Assembly: GCA_041228285.1 (NCBI GenBank)
Contig: CP166133.1
Coordinates: 1,178,001-1,242,000, forward strand
Direction: 5' to 3'
DNA length: 64,000 nucleotides
DNA from: Neisseriaceae bacterium CLB008
GTDB lineage: Bacteria; Pseudomonadota; Gammaproteobacteria; Burkholderiales; Neisseriaceae
Position 1 is the first letter of the stretch. Every line of letters begins with the position of its first letter. The notes below the pieces were generated by a model. The model was not told where the DNA came from, ran no database searches, and was given only the letters and a program-made list of their open reading frames with translations. The position numbers and the translations under genes were made by a program. This document shows, piece by piece, positions 18,601 to 25,996 of this stretch.

Positions 18601-18835
18601 ACAGCTAGAGCCGTTTGCTGAGTTAAACTACTGGCGTTTGCCTAAAACATCGCACATGATGTTTAACGACACCCGTACCAGTGACATCACGCCGCGTAAT
18701 GTGATGGCGACCAGCGTAGGCTTAAATGCTAAAGTATCGAAGTCAACCGATGTCTTTGGCCGCTTGTCTTATCATGTGGGCAGTGAAAGCTATCGCCAAA
18801 CAGGCTTACAGTTGGGAGTGAAGCATCTGTGGTAG
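15626..18835 (+). CDS. Type Va autotransporter with beta-helix passenger
   Basis: Large surface protein (1069 residues) secreted by its own C-terminal barrel. A signal peptide ends near AQA (residue 29). The passenger (about 30-745) is Gly/Ser/Thr/Asp-rich with many short strand-turn repeats, typical of a right-handed beta-helix of the pertactin/AIDA type. A Pro-Asp linker of DPV repeats (about residues 746-762) precedes the autotransporter barrel (about 785-1069), which ends in the usual aromatic C-terminus (LGVKHLW). ATG at 15626 follows AGGAAA at 15617; a TTG at 15611 is in frame. The passenger has no visible protease motif, so an adhesin or aggregation role is more likely than a protease. 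It is flanked by two similar terminators. Confidence 0.9.
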   Translation: MKKKTLSRCLQQIFPLTVLGCFIPSAQALVWHGGGENLWQGDIWSISEPSMVKDDGTTLIGLGGVIKVRGHDFDWEPTLGSRPALALYDQSHTRINQAADLDKYGLPADTRTLVWIYDDNGTVYKNTIGIQVGNGQKRAQLEARQLDVIADGIGVQVKRSDLNLSHSLINALESGLEIDDSEVGTEKSQVVLDEVVLKFDQAQFLGETQSTEKQYQQQTFNQRYGITAQGNKAQSDTEKTQLTGRKVSVLAESGALSLSRGIVARFGDSDFTTLSDESTAINIGGVGSKLYLTNTNVVSGNVGIRVKGDAEVTWQGGRLETTGEHGKRGGIGVYVDGLDAKAYLEQLTIDTRRSDEWSDGVRVRNGYAQLKTVDVNVTGTDTRGSAALYTTDGGKIDAEASNLRTMGNRTHGVRVGECYGRECAEVNVTGGSIISTTGEQSYGVSALVGGTFGLVDSRLTTAGRLAYGVALAEGAQLYLNKAEVITTGASTAAIYAGAMTTDKNQAQIKGSLVKSQQDYALKVAGGGVFEATVTDQSVLTGQQGLFQVLAGSNAAKQTQLHLSADHSLLQGKASTSVGTQSHVLLQNQSEWQLPEAANVTTLSLDQSLVAFTQPLQSQSRALLIAGALTSTNSVIQLWTELGDDAAQTDKVVLTGQGAQAIGETRLRIKKRGGEGAQTQVGIKVVETLEGASTEATAFILDPLSDGYRGDKAPTIVAGAYDYHLNKGGKGGDAESWYLNSNLTAIDPVDPVDPVDPVDPVKPTTYRPEVDAYFANRQMAVAMQRHRWQERQEARGPGETVWVRAAHQQERFDNQFGFRRKMNSSMIHFGSDVWQRTFDNESHLSLGAMALVSDGKSKTKNERLKAEGKVQGYNLGAYATWQQTPDPEVGAYVDGWLMQGWFKNKVKGTGLKEEKYDSRSLSASVETGYGVMIAQNEDTRYYIQPQAQVTWSKFTGDEVEESTKTSVHDQDDNFTAYRLGVRFKAAMTRPNGTQLEPFAELNYWRLPKTSHMMFNDTRTSDITPRNVMATSVGLNAKVSKSTDVFGRLSYHVGSESYRQTGLQLGVKHLW
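17861..17908 (+). repeat. 18-bp tandem repeat encoding a DPV linker
   Basis: GATCCGGTAGACCCAGTC (17861-17878) is repeated once with a single change (17879-17896), then partly (17897-17908). It encodes DPVDPV units between passenger and barrel and could vary in copy number between strains. Confidence 0.8.
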
Positions 18836-18879
18836 TAGGTCTTTTATATTTTTAGATGATTGTATGATCTGAAATGAAG

Positions 18880-18920
18880 CCAGACTTTGTACCTTCGCGG
18901 AGGCAAAGTTTGGTTTTTTT
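18880..18920 (+). terminator. Terminator of the autotransporter gene
   Basis: CCAGACTTTG (18880-18889) pairs with CAAAGTTTGG (18904-18913) allowing one G-T pair, followed by seven T. It shares the core CTTTGTACC and overall layout with the orphan terminator at 15244-15285. Confidence 0.85.
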
Positions 18921-19150
18921 GTGCCCCTAATTGCTTAAATCTCACGCGCGTCAGAGTTTTTTCTACTGCTGGGGCATAAGAATGCAAGCATGAGTTCTAA
19001 GTATGTTCGGCCTAGAAAAGGTAAGCTGGTGCAGCCAACGAAAATGGATGTAGACAGAGAAGTGTAGAACAAGCACCCTTGTGTAGAACAAAAGTGATAT
19101 GTTTATGCTGTATATTGAGTAATGGTTTTGATATTATTCAATAGGTTGTG
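18921..19150. other. Short non-coding stretch beside the tRNA 3' end
   Basis: No gene of credible length. It holds a direct repeat GTGTAGAACAA at 19062-19072 and 19081-19091. This is the side onto which the tRNA 3' end opens, where an integrated element would start. Confidence 0.4.
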
Positions 19151-19227
19151 TGGTGGGCCCGATCGGACTTGAACCGATGACCAAAGGATTATGAGTCCTC
19201 TGCTCTAACCAACTGAGCTACGGGCCC
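19151..19227 (-). tRNA. tRNA with CAU anticodon, probably tRNA-Ile2 (lysidine-modified)
   Basis: Read on the minus strand, a 7-bp acceptor stem (GGGCCCG/CGGGCCC), a D arm (AGCTCAGTTGGTTAGAGC), an anticodon arm with loop CTCATAA, a T arm with TTCAAGT and an encoded CCA form a complete 77-base tRNA. The anticodon is CAU. The acceptor pairs C4-G69 and C5-G68 and the overall resemblance to E. coli ileX favour isoleucine tRNA whose C34 is turned into lysidine by TilS; elongator Met is the alternative. Its 3' end points at the accessory block to the left. Confidence 0.9.
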
Positions 19228-19635
19228 TTTCTGGGAAAGGGATTCGGCGTGTTGCCGGATCACCAAAAAGAGGCCGTATTTTAACATGAATGAATGCGGT
19301 TTCAAACTGTTTTATGGTTTAAACCCATAGCTCTTGGTCTTCTGGGTAGGTGATGGCTGCTAGATCAAACGTTTAGCTTTTCTTAACGGTCTAGAGGTGG
19401 GCTTGCGTTAGCCGAAGATGATCTTAAAAAAGGCCTTTGGGCTCCGCCGTGTGGGATGGCAACTCGTTTAAGGGGCTGTTGTGATGGCTACTCGCGCTGG
19501 CTGCATGGCGATCTGATTGTGGTTGCCTATAGTTTTAGGCAGGAGGGCGTGGTCGGGTTATAATTCTGACTAGGCGGCTACGGCAGTGGCCGCCTATTTT
19601 ATTTTGGTCATGTGGCCTATTTCAAATTGTATACT
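19228..19635. other. Intergenic region upstream of the zinc-ribbon/SPFH cassette
   Basis: About 400 bases with no credible gene. Near its right end are a TATAAT at 19559-19564 (no good -35 partner seen) and the hairpin at 19571-19605. Confidence 0.5.
19571..19605 (+). terminator. Terminator-like hairpin in the leader of the zinc-ribbon/SPFH cassette
   Basis: TAGGCGGC (19571-19578) pairs perfectly with GCCGCCTA (19589-19596) and is followed by TTTTATTTT. It lies between a TATAAT box (19559-19564) and the first gene of the cassette, so it is either an attenuator or the terminator of an earlier transcript. Confidence 0.6.
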
Positions 19636-20994
19636 ATGTCATTTAAAATTAAGCCCATAAAATGTCCGCAATGCGGCAGCGTGAAGCACGCTCGGCAGCC
19701 GGGTCTGGATGGCCACTACGTTTGCCTGAGCTGTCAGGCACAGTTTGTGGTAGATGATCCTGCGGCACCGAAGCAACATGTGGTGACGCACACGATAGAT
19801 CAGGGTGTCTTGGATGGCCTGCGGCGCTTTAAAAACAAGCTGGTGTGGTTGGTGCTGTTGACTGGTTTGGCATTGACTGTGGTCGTTGTGCTGGTGGGGT
19901 GGCTAAGCCGTTCTGATCAGCCTCAGGCACCTGCGGTGATGGCCGGCCAAAGCCAGTCGCTGGCGGCCAGCGTTTATCAGCCTCATCATGGCGAGGCTTT
20001 GCTGATTGGTGCAAGTATGGCTAGGACGGGCGCTGAGAGCCGGGCGCACACGATTGTGATGACGGTGTCGGACTTGGCGTCTGGGGCTCAGCGTGCGCAG
20101 CAGTCTTTGATTGTAACAGGCGCGAAGACGGGGGAATCTGTTGAGTTTAAGCGTTTGCCTCAGGGCGAACTCTATGCCGTTTTATTAGGGCAGATGGGCT
20201 ATCGTTTTGAGCCGACTCGCCATGAATTTGAGGCGATTAATCCAGCCTTAATCAAAAGCTTTCCAGAGGCTTTAGGCCTAGGCATCAGTAAGATGGCGGC
20301 CTGCCACGGTGCTGAGGAGCGGGCGTGCTTGATGGTGATGAGTAATGCCGGCGTGCGCTACGTGTATTACCCTATGGTGAATCAGCTGGTGTTGCAGGCG
20401 GATGACTATGCGGCAGGCCAGGCCAATGTGGCCGCGTTGAGCCAGCAAACACAGCGGCAGCCGCACTATTTCTTTGCCTGGGTGCATAAGCAGTCTCAGG
20501 CGCCGCAAGACGGCTCGGTGCTGTTAAGGACGTTGCGGCCACCTTATAATGGCGGGCCTTATCGTCTGGCCGACGTGGCGATTTTTAAGCCCAGTAGCGA
20601 TGCGGCGGCGGTGGCGTCTTTGCCGTATTTAGCCACCTTAAGCGATGGCTATGCGGTATACGGCACAGAAGGACAACATAATGAGGCCGTGGCAGAAGTC
20701 ACGCCGGGGCAGCGCTATTTTGAGGCCAAGGTTTTAGCGCAGGGCGAAGGACAGGCCTTGCTGCGGTTTGATGCCTCGCCTGCGGGTAAGGAAAGCTTTT
20801 TGCGAGGCCTGAATAGGCAGACGGGTCAAGTGGTGTGGCAACGGCCGTTGGCTGATTTTGTCAGCTTGGCGCATCGGGATGGGGCCATGACGGCAGAGGC
20901 CTATAGCGATGGTTTTTTACTGCTGGATAAGGGCACCACGCCCAGCGTGCTGATTGATCATGCCGGTCAGATTGTGCGTGTCTTAAAGAAATAA
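19636..20994 (+). CDS. Zinc-ribbon, single-transmembrane protein with large beta-rich domain (first paralogue)
   Basis: Not a family I can name. The product (452 residues) begins with a zinc ribbon: CPQCGS near residues 10-15 and CLSC near residues 30-33. A transmembrane helix lies at about residues 70-95 (WLVLLTGLALTVVVVLVGWL). The remaining 350 residues are probably outside the membrane, with repeated Gly/Tyr/Leu strand-like segments that suggest a beta-propeller-like fold. It is clearly paralogous to the protein at 22355-23713; for example LPQGELYAVLL/LPNGELYAVML and PYNGGPY/QHNGGPY. ATG at 19636 is chosen because the two genes become nearly identical exactly there; GTG at 19612 would add eight residues. 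The next gene follows after 16 bases. A membrane-stress or envelope-scaffold role is inference only. Confidence 0.7.
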   Translation: MSFKIKPIKCPQCGSVKHARQPGLDGHYVCLSCQAQFVVDDPAAPKQHVVTHTIDQGVLDGLRRFKNKLVWLVLLTGLALTVVVVLVGWLSRSDQPQAPAVMAGQSQSLAASVYQPHHGEALLIGASMARTGAESRAHTIVMTVSDLASGAQRAQQSLIVTGAKTGESVEFKRLPQGELYAVLLGQMGYRFEPTRHEFEAINPALIKSFPEALGLGISKMAACHGAEERACLMVMSNAGVRYVYYPMVNQLVLQADDYAAGQANVAALSQQTQRQPHYFFAWVHKQSQAPQDGSVLLRTLRPPYNGGPYRLADVAIFKPSSDAAAVASLPYLATLSDGYAVYGTEGQHNEAVAEVTPGQRYFEAKVLAQGEGQALLRFDASPAGKESFLRGLNRQTGQVVWQRPLADFVSLAHRDGAMTAEAYSDGFLLLDKGTTPSVLIDHAGQIVRVLKK

Positions 20995-21010
20995 TGATAA
21001 AGGAAGCAGC

Positions 21011-22048
21011 ATGTTTGGATTTATTAAAAAACAATTTGCCAGCGTGATCCAGTGGGATGAGGCTGATTTAGGCTTGATGTGGCAGAAATGGCCGCACCCT
21101 AACGATGAAATCAAGCAGGCATCACAGCTGTTGTTGTCACCTGGCCAGGGCTGTGCTTTGGTGTATGAGGGGCAATTAGTCGATGTGCTGTTAGACAGTG
21201 GCAGCTACGCTTTAAAAACCGACAACCATCCTTTCGTGACCACGCTGTTAAAGTCTTACCAGCTGTTTGAGAGTGAACACAAGCTGGCGCTGTATTTTTT
21301 CAGGACCACGACGATGGTGAATCAGGCCTGGGGCACGGCGCAGACGATTAAATACGTTGACCCTGTGTACCAAACGCCGGTTGAGCTGGGCTTGAATGGC
21401 GTGTTTGATTTCAAGATCTGCGACCCTGAGCGTTTATTAAACGGCGTACTGGGCGCACAGGCTGAGGTGCGCACCGAAACCATTAAAAGTATGTTGGTGG
21501 ATCAAATGCAAGGCCTGCTGATTGGCCACATTGCGCAGCAGCGGCTACATTATGGCCAAATCGATGCGCAGCTGCCGATGCTTTCTGCTCAGATTGGGAC
21601 GGTATTGAGTGATTTGGTTGCCGATTGGGGATTGGCCTTATCATCTTTTCACATCATGGGCACGCAGTTTGATGCGCAAACGCAGGCGCGCATTGGTCGG
21701 ATTGCCGATGTGGCGGTGGACCAGTTTGCGGCGCAGCAGGCTAATTTAAGCTATGTTGATTTAGAGCAGCTGCGGGCGATGCGGGACGCGGCTAAGAATG
21801 AAGGGGGCTTGGCTGGTGCCGGCCTACAGTTTGGCGTGGGCATGCAGTTGGGGCAGGCCTTTAATAAGACTCCGGCAGCGCCGACGACTGATGGCGCTGT
21901 CGAAGCCTCTAAGGCTCCGTTGTTCGCCGAGACGCGCCAGCTTTTAGCTTTAAAGCAGCTATTCGATACTGAGTTAATTACGGAAGCTGAGTATCAACAG
22001 CGGCGCCAACAGATTTTGGATCAACTCATGGGAGGACAACATGATTAA
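21011..22048 (+). CDS. SPFH-domain protein with C-terminal SHOCT motif
   Basis: Stomatin/prohibitin/flotillin-like protein of the YdjI/virion-core type (345 residues). It starts MFGFIKKQFASVIQWDEAD, then an SPFH-like domain across about residues 25-245 (LLSPGQGCALVYEGQLVDVL; VELGLNGVFDFKICDPERLL). A glycine-rich linker follows near 262-285, and the last 30 residues form a SHOCT-type helical pair (LALKQLFDTELITEAEYQ). No transmembrane helix is obvious, so it would sit at the inner face of the membrane, perhaps held by the neighbouring membrane proteins. A good AAGGAAG lies upstream. Its end overlaps the next start by eight bases, showing tight coupling. In Bacillus, YdjI recruits PspA to the membrane; no pspA gene is next to this one. 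Confidence 0.8.
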   Translation: MFGFIKKQFASVIQWDEADLGLMWQKWPHPNDEIKQASQLLLSPGQGCALVYEGQLVDVLLDSGSYALKTDNHPFVTTLLKSYQLFESEHKLALYFFRTTTMVNQAWGTAQTIKYVDPVYQTPVELGLNGVFDFKICDPERLLNGVLGAQAEVRTETIKSMLVDQMQGLLIGHIAQQRLHYGQIDAQLPMLSAQIGTVLSDLVADWGLALSSFHIMGTQFDAQTQARIGRIADVAVDQFAAQQANLSYVDLEQLRAMRDAAKNEGGLAGAGLQFGVGMQLGQAFNKTPAAPTTDGAVEASKAPLFAETRQLLALKQLFDTELITEAEYQQRRQQILDQLMGGQHD

Positions 22049-22292
22049 ATGCTTACAGTTGGTTTTGGCGCTGCTGATCATCAGCCTGGTGTTGGTGCTG
22101 TTGGGCTGGCTGGGGGCGAGCATATGGGGCGTGGCCTTGTTTGGTTCGGTGCCTGTATTGCCCGTGGTGTTGAGCCTTTTGGTGGCGATACTGGCTTGGG
22201 TGGTGTTGATCAGCGTGTGCGCTTTTTTTCTGAATCGAGGCAAGACGGACGGCGCTCAGGCGGGGGTTGCGGTTAAAAAGGACAATCCTTAA
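22041..22292 (+). CDS. Small two-helix membrane protein
   Basis: An 83-residue protein with two hydrophobic segments, about residues 4-30 and 34-66, and a short charged C-terminal tail (NRGKTDGAQAGVAVKKDNP). It overlaps the SPFH gene end by eight bases and has GGAGG just upstream inside that gene, so it is co-translated. I do not recognise a family. Small hydrophobic partners are common beside SPFH/NfeD-type proteins, but this one lacks an obvious NfeD OB-fold. A role as membrane anchor for the SPFH protein is an inference from position. Confidence 0.7.
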   Translation: MIKCLQLVLALLIISLVLVLLGWLGASIWGVALFGSVPVLPVVLSLLVAILAWVVLISVCAFFLNRGKTDGAQAGVAVKKDNP

Positions 22293-22354
22293 GTCAGTTT
22301 TGAATTTTGTGTGGCTGTATGCCGGCCCGATTCACGAGTGTTAGATAGAAAATC

Positions 22355-23713
22355 ATGTCATTTAAAATTAATACCATAAAATGCCCGCAATGTGGCAGCA
22401 CTAAGCAGTCTAGTCCGAAGCCGAATCACTACGTCTGCCTCAGCTGTGAGGCGGAGTTTGTGATTTTGAACAGTAAGGCACCGAAGCAGCATGTGGTGAC
22501 CCACACGATTGATCAGAAGCTGCTGGATCGGTTCAGCCAGCTGAAGCACAAGGTCTGGATTTTTCTTGTGTTGATCGCTGCCGTGGTTGTGCTGTTGGGT
22601 GGCTTAGGTGCTTGGCAAAGTAAGCCTGCCTCGAAGCAGCAGGCGGCTTACCAAAGCGCAATCGATCGCAGCAGGATCGTGGCCACCACGGTGTATCAAG
22701 AGGTAGATGGCCCTGCTTGGTTGATTACGGCGGCAGAGCCGACGAGTGGCAGCCGCGAGGACACGCCAGAAATCATCATCATGGTGTCCTCTCTGACGAA
22801 GGAGGATGATTCAGCTCAGCAACGGCTGGTCATTGCCCAGCCCAGAACCAGCCAGCCTGTCCGCTTTAAGCGCTTACCCAATGGCGAGCTGTATGCGGTG
22901 ATGTTGGAGGCTGAGGCGTATCGGTTTAATCCAGTCAGTCGTGAGTTTGAGGCCATGAACCAGGCGATTCAAACGGCGCATCCTCAGGCTTTAAGTGCCG
23001 GCATCAGCAAGGTCAAAGCCTGTTATGGTGGTCTTGACGGTGCGTGTTTAGAGTTGTTGAGCAACAGCGGCATCGAGTACGTTTATTATCCGGTGTTGGA
23101 TCGGTTGATCTTGGCGTCGGATAAGTATGATGCGGGTGAGGCCAATGTGAAGGCTTTAGCGCGTGAGCAGCAGTGGATGCCGCATTATTTCTTTAAAGAA
23201 GTAAACAGCTCTTCACAAAGAAAGCAGGCGGGTAAATACCTGTTGAAAGGCACGTTGCCTCAGCACAATGGCGGCCCTTATCGAGAGGGCTATGTGGATA
23301 TTTACGATCCCAAAACGGATGAGTTTTGGATTGGTCGGTCACAGCAGTTGCTGCGCTTGAGTACTGGCTATGCCGTGTTTTCGCGCTGGGGTCATGCCTA
23401 TCATGAGATGGTGGAGATGACGCCCGGTAAGGTGTATTTCAATGAGGAAGTTTTGGCACAGAATGCGTCTCAGGTGTTGCTGCGCTTTGACGCCACGCCT
23501 TCCGAGGCTGATCGTTTTTTACAGGTGATTGATAAGGCGTCGGGCGATGTGGTGTGGAGCCGGCCGATTAAAGATTTTCCCGGCATTGACCGCAATGGCA
23601 CTTATGTGACGGCAGAAGGTTTAAATAATGGTTTTTTAATCATTGCCAATGTCAATAAGCCCAGCGTACTGGTTGATTTAAAGGGTGAGGTGGTGAGAAC
23701 GTTTCAGCCCTGA
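22355..23713 (+). CDS. Zinc-ribbon, single-transmembrane protein with large beta-rich domain (second paralogue)
   Basis: Unnamed family, 452 residues, the same length and architecture as the protein at 19636-20994. The zinc ribbon shows CPQCGS and CLSC near residues 10-15 and 29-32, followed by the shared KAPKQHVVTHTIDQ segment. The transmembrane helix is near residues 69-89 (IFLVLIAAVVVLLGGLGAWQ). The C-terminal part carries the same blocks as its paralogue, including VLLRFDATPSEADRF and NGFLIIANVNKPSVLVDL. The first 50 bases of the two genes differ at only a few positions. It follows the small membrane protein by about 60 bases and ends the cassette; a terminator follows. The two paralogues may form a heteromer around the SPFH protein, which is inference. 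Confidence 0.7.
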   Translation: MSFKINTIKCPQCGSTKQSSPKPNHYVCLSCEAEFVILNSKAPKQHVVTHTIDQKLLDRFSQLKHKVWIFLVLIAAVVVLLGGLGAWQSKPASKQQAAYQSAIDRSRIVATTVYQEVDGPAWLITAAEPTSGSREDTPEIIIMVSSLTKEDDSAQQRLVIAQPRTSQPVRFKRLPNGELYAVMLEAEAYRFNPVSREFEAMNQAIQTAHPQALSAGISKVKACYGGLDGACLELLSNSGIEYVYYPVLDRLILASDKYDAGEANVKALAREQQWMPHYFFKEVNSSSQRKQAGKYLLKGTLPQHNGGPYREGYVDIYDPKTDEFWIGRSQQLLRLSTGYAVFSRWGHAYHEMVEMTPGKVYFNEEVLAQNASQVLLRFDATPSEADRFLQVIDKASGDVVWSRPIKDFPGIDRNGTYVTAEGLNNGFLIIANVNKPSVLVDLKGEVVRTFQP

Positions 23714-23726
23714 GGGTGAGGTTAAG

Positions 23727-23762
23727 ACAGGCGAGGCCCATTATGGCGGCGCCTGTTTTTTT
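23727..23762 (+). terminator. Terminator of the zinc-ribbon/SPFH cassette
   Basis: ACAGGCG (23727-23733) pairs with CGCCTGT (23750-23756), followed by seven T. It ends the four-gene unit. Confidence 0.85.
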
Positions 23763-23805
23763 ATGTGAGCATGGGTCGGTGGCGATGCTGCTGTAAGCGC
23801 CCATA

Positions 23806-23840
23806 AAAAAGCGTCGCAACGGTTAAGTTGCGACGCTTTT
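23806..23840 (-). terminator. Terminator of rpoD
   Basis: AAAAGCGTCGCAAC (to 23820) pairs with GTTGCGACGCTTTT (23827-23840). On the minus strand it ends in a T run just after rpoD; it may also act on the plus strand. Confidence 0.88.
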
Positions 23841-23853
23841 GCGTTGTGGTGCT

Positions 23854-25803
23854 TTACTGCTTGTTGTCTTCGCTGTCTAAGAAGCTTTTTAGACGCTCAG
23901 AACGCGTTGGGTGACGCAGTTTACGTAAGGCTTTGGCTTCGATTTGACGAATCCGCTCGCGCGTCACGTCAAACTGCTTGCCGACCTCTTCTAGGGTGTG
24001 GTCGGTATTCATGTCGATGCCGAAACGCATGCGTAAAACCTTGGCTTCACGCGGGGTGAGGCTTTCTAAGATTTCTTTAGTCACTTCACGTAGGCCAGAA
24101 TACATGGCGGCGTCTGCCGGTGCCGTGTTGTTTTGGTCTTCAATAAAGTCGCCCAAGTGTGAATCGTCGTCATCGCCGATGGGGGTTTCCATCGAAATCG
24201 GCTCTTTGGCGATCTTCATGATGCGGCGGATTTTGTCTTCCGGCATGTCCATGAGTTCGGCCAATTCTGCCGGTTCTGCATCTACGCCATTTTCTTGCAG
24301 GAATTGACGGGCAATACGGTTCATCTTGTTGATGGTTTCGATCATGTGCACCGGAATACGGATGGTGCGTGCTTGGTCGGCGATCGAGCGGGTAATGGCC
24401 TGACGAATCCACCAGGTGGCGTAGGTCGAGAATTTGTAGCCACGACGGTATTCAAACTTGTCTACCGCTTTCATCAAACCGATGTTGCCTTCTTGAATCA
24501 GATCCAAGAACTGTAGGCCACGGTTGGTGTATTTTTTGGCAATCGAAATCACCAAGCGCAAGTTGGCCTGAATCATTTCTTGCTTGGCGGCGTTGGTTTC
24601 ACGCTCGCCGGCGGCCATGTTTTTGTTGATGTCTTTTAGCTCATGCATAGACAGCTGGGCTTCTTCTTCCAGAGTCATGATGGCGGTTTGACGTTCGATG
24701 ATGCCGTGTTTAAAGCGGGTTAGGGCATCGGCCCAAGCTTTGCCTTTGTTGATTTCTTTATCGGTCCAGTCAAGATTAGTTTGCTGATCTTTAAACTGCT
24801 TGATGAAGTAATCACGGTCCATGCCCACGCGGTTGACGCAAATGGTCATGATTTCACGTTCTAGCACGCGAATTTGCTGGACGCGGGCGCGTAGGCTTTC
24901 GCACAGGCTTTCAATTTGGCGTGTGGCGAAGCGTACTTTTGACAGCTCTTCAGCGATGTCGTTGCGCGCGGTAACGTATTTTTTGTCTTTGCTTGAGCCT
25001 TTTTCTAGGGCTTTAATCATGTCGTCGTATAGGACTTGGACATTTTTAAAGTGTTCTAGTGAACGGGCTTTAAGCTCTTCTAAGTTGGCGCTGGCGATGG
25101 CGGCAGGGTCTTCTTCCTCTTCCTCATCTTCCATGTCGACGTCTTCGTCGCCTTCTAGTGCATCCTCTTCAGTGGCGGCTTCTTTTTCTTCTTTAACTGG
25201 CTCGGCTTCAGCTGCAGGCGCCATTTCTTCAGAAGGATCGATGAGCGCTTCGACAACGTCATCGATTTTCAATTCGTCGTTGCCTACGCGCTCCATTAGG
25301 CTCAGAATCTCAGCCACAGAGCCTGGGCAGGCGGCGATGGCTTGAATCATGTTTTTTAGGCCATGTTCAATTTTTTTGGCGATGATGATTTCATCTTCGC
25401 GGGTGAGTAGGTCGACTTGACCCATTTCACGCATGTACATGCGCACGGGGTCGGTGGTGCGGCCAAATTCCGCATCCACGCTCGATAAAGCGGCTTCTGC
25501 CTCTTCAACGGCATCATCATCGGTCACGCCGGTGCTGTCGCTCATCAATAAGGATTCGGCGTCAGGGGCGACTTCCGTCACCTGAATGCCCAAACCTGAA
25601 ATCATGCCAATGATGTTTTCGATTTGTTCGGCGTCAGAAACGTCGTCCGGTAAATGGTCATTGATTTCAGAATGGGTAATGTAACCACGTTCTTTACCTA
25701 ACACAATGAGGTGACGTAAGCGCTGACGCTGCTCTTCTGGCGTTAAAGGCTTGTTGTCGTCTACGTCGTTTTCTACTTCATTATCATTAATTGGCTTGGC
25801 CAT
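23854..25803 (-). CDS. rpoD: Primary RNA polymerase sigma factor RpoD (sigma-70)
   Basis: Housekeeping sigma factor directing RNA polymerase to most promoters. The start at 25803 (MAKPINDNE) is preceded by AGGAAAAT; an upstream ATG at 25848 would add 15 residues that are not family-like. The 649-residue product shows region 1.1 at the N-terminus, an acidic stretch near residues 215-235 ([17 protein letters not shown]) in the non-conserved region, region 2 near 415-470 ([34 protein letters not shown]), region 3 and region 4 at the C-terminus ([20 protein letters not shown]). Length is normal. It is the last gene of the macromolecular synthesis cluster rpsU-yqeY-dnaG-rpoD; about 190 bases separate it from dnaG, enough for an internal promoter. 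Confidence 0.98.
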   Translation of the reverse strand: MAKPINDNEVENDVDDNKPLTPEEQRQRLRHLIVLGKERGYITHSEINDHLPDDVSDAEQIENIIGMISGLGIQVTEVAPDAESLLMSDSTGVTDDDAVEEAEAALSSVDAEFGRTTDPVRMYMREMGQVDLLTREDEIIIAKKIEHGLKNMIQAIAACPGSVAEILSLMERVGNDELKIDDVVEALIDPSEEMAPAAEAEPVKEEKEAATEEDALEGDEDVDMEDEEEEEDPAAIASANLEELKARSLEHFKNVQVLYDDMIKALEKGSSKDKKYVTARNDIAEELSKVRFATRQIESLCESLRARVQQIRVLEREIMTICVNRVGMDRDYFIKQFKDQQTNLDWTDKEINKGKAWADALTRFKHGIIERQTAIMTLEEEAQLSMHELKDINKNMAAGERETNAAKQEMIQANLRLVISIAKKYTNRGLQFLDLIQEGNIGLMKAVDKFEYRRGYKFSTYATWWIRQAITRSIADQARTIRIPVHMIETINKMNRIARQFLQENGVDAEPAELAELMDMPEDKIRRIMKIAKEPISMETPIGDDDDSHLGDFIEDQNNTAPADAAMYSGLREVTKEILESLTPREAKVLRMRFGIDMNTDHTLEEVGKQFDVTRERIRQIEAKALRKLRHPTRSERLKSFLDSEDNKQ

Positions 25804-25996
25804 ATTTTCCTGTCCAAAATGAAAGGTTATGTGGTGTAGTTGTTGCATGCTGAGTGAGGCTAATGGGTGGTAAAACCACGGGATTAAGCTGGGCTTGGCC
25901 AGGTTTAATCGACTCTGTATTCAGGCCACTCAAACACGTTGGCCGCCACGAGGGCAGCCGGTCAGACAACTGCGGGTGTTTCTGGTTTCGTTAAGC

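Noticed and set aside
18990-19067. 26-codon open frame between the autotransporter and the tRNA
   Set aside because: Too short, no ribosome binding site, composition not convincing.
24821-25345. Long open frame (174 codons) on the plus strand opposite rpoD
   Set aside because: It is Ser-rich low complexity produced by the acidic Glu/Asp codons of rpoD read in reverse; no ribosome binding site and rpoD is certain.
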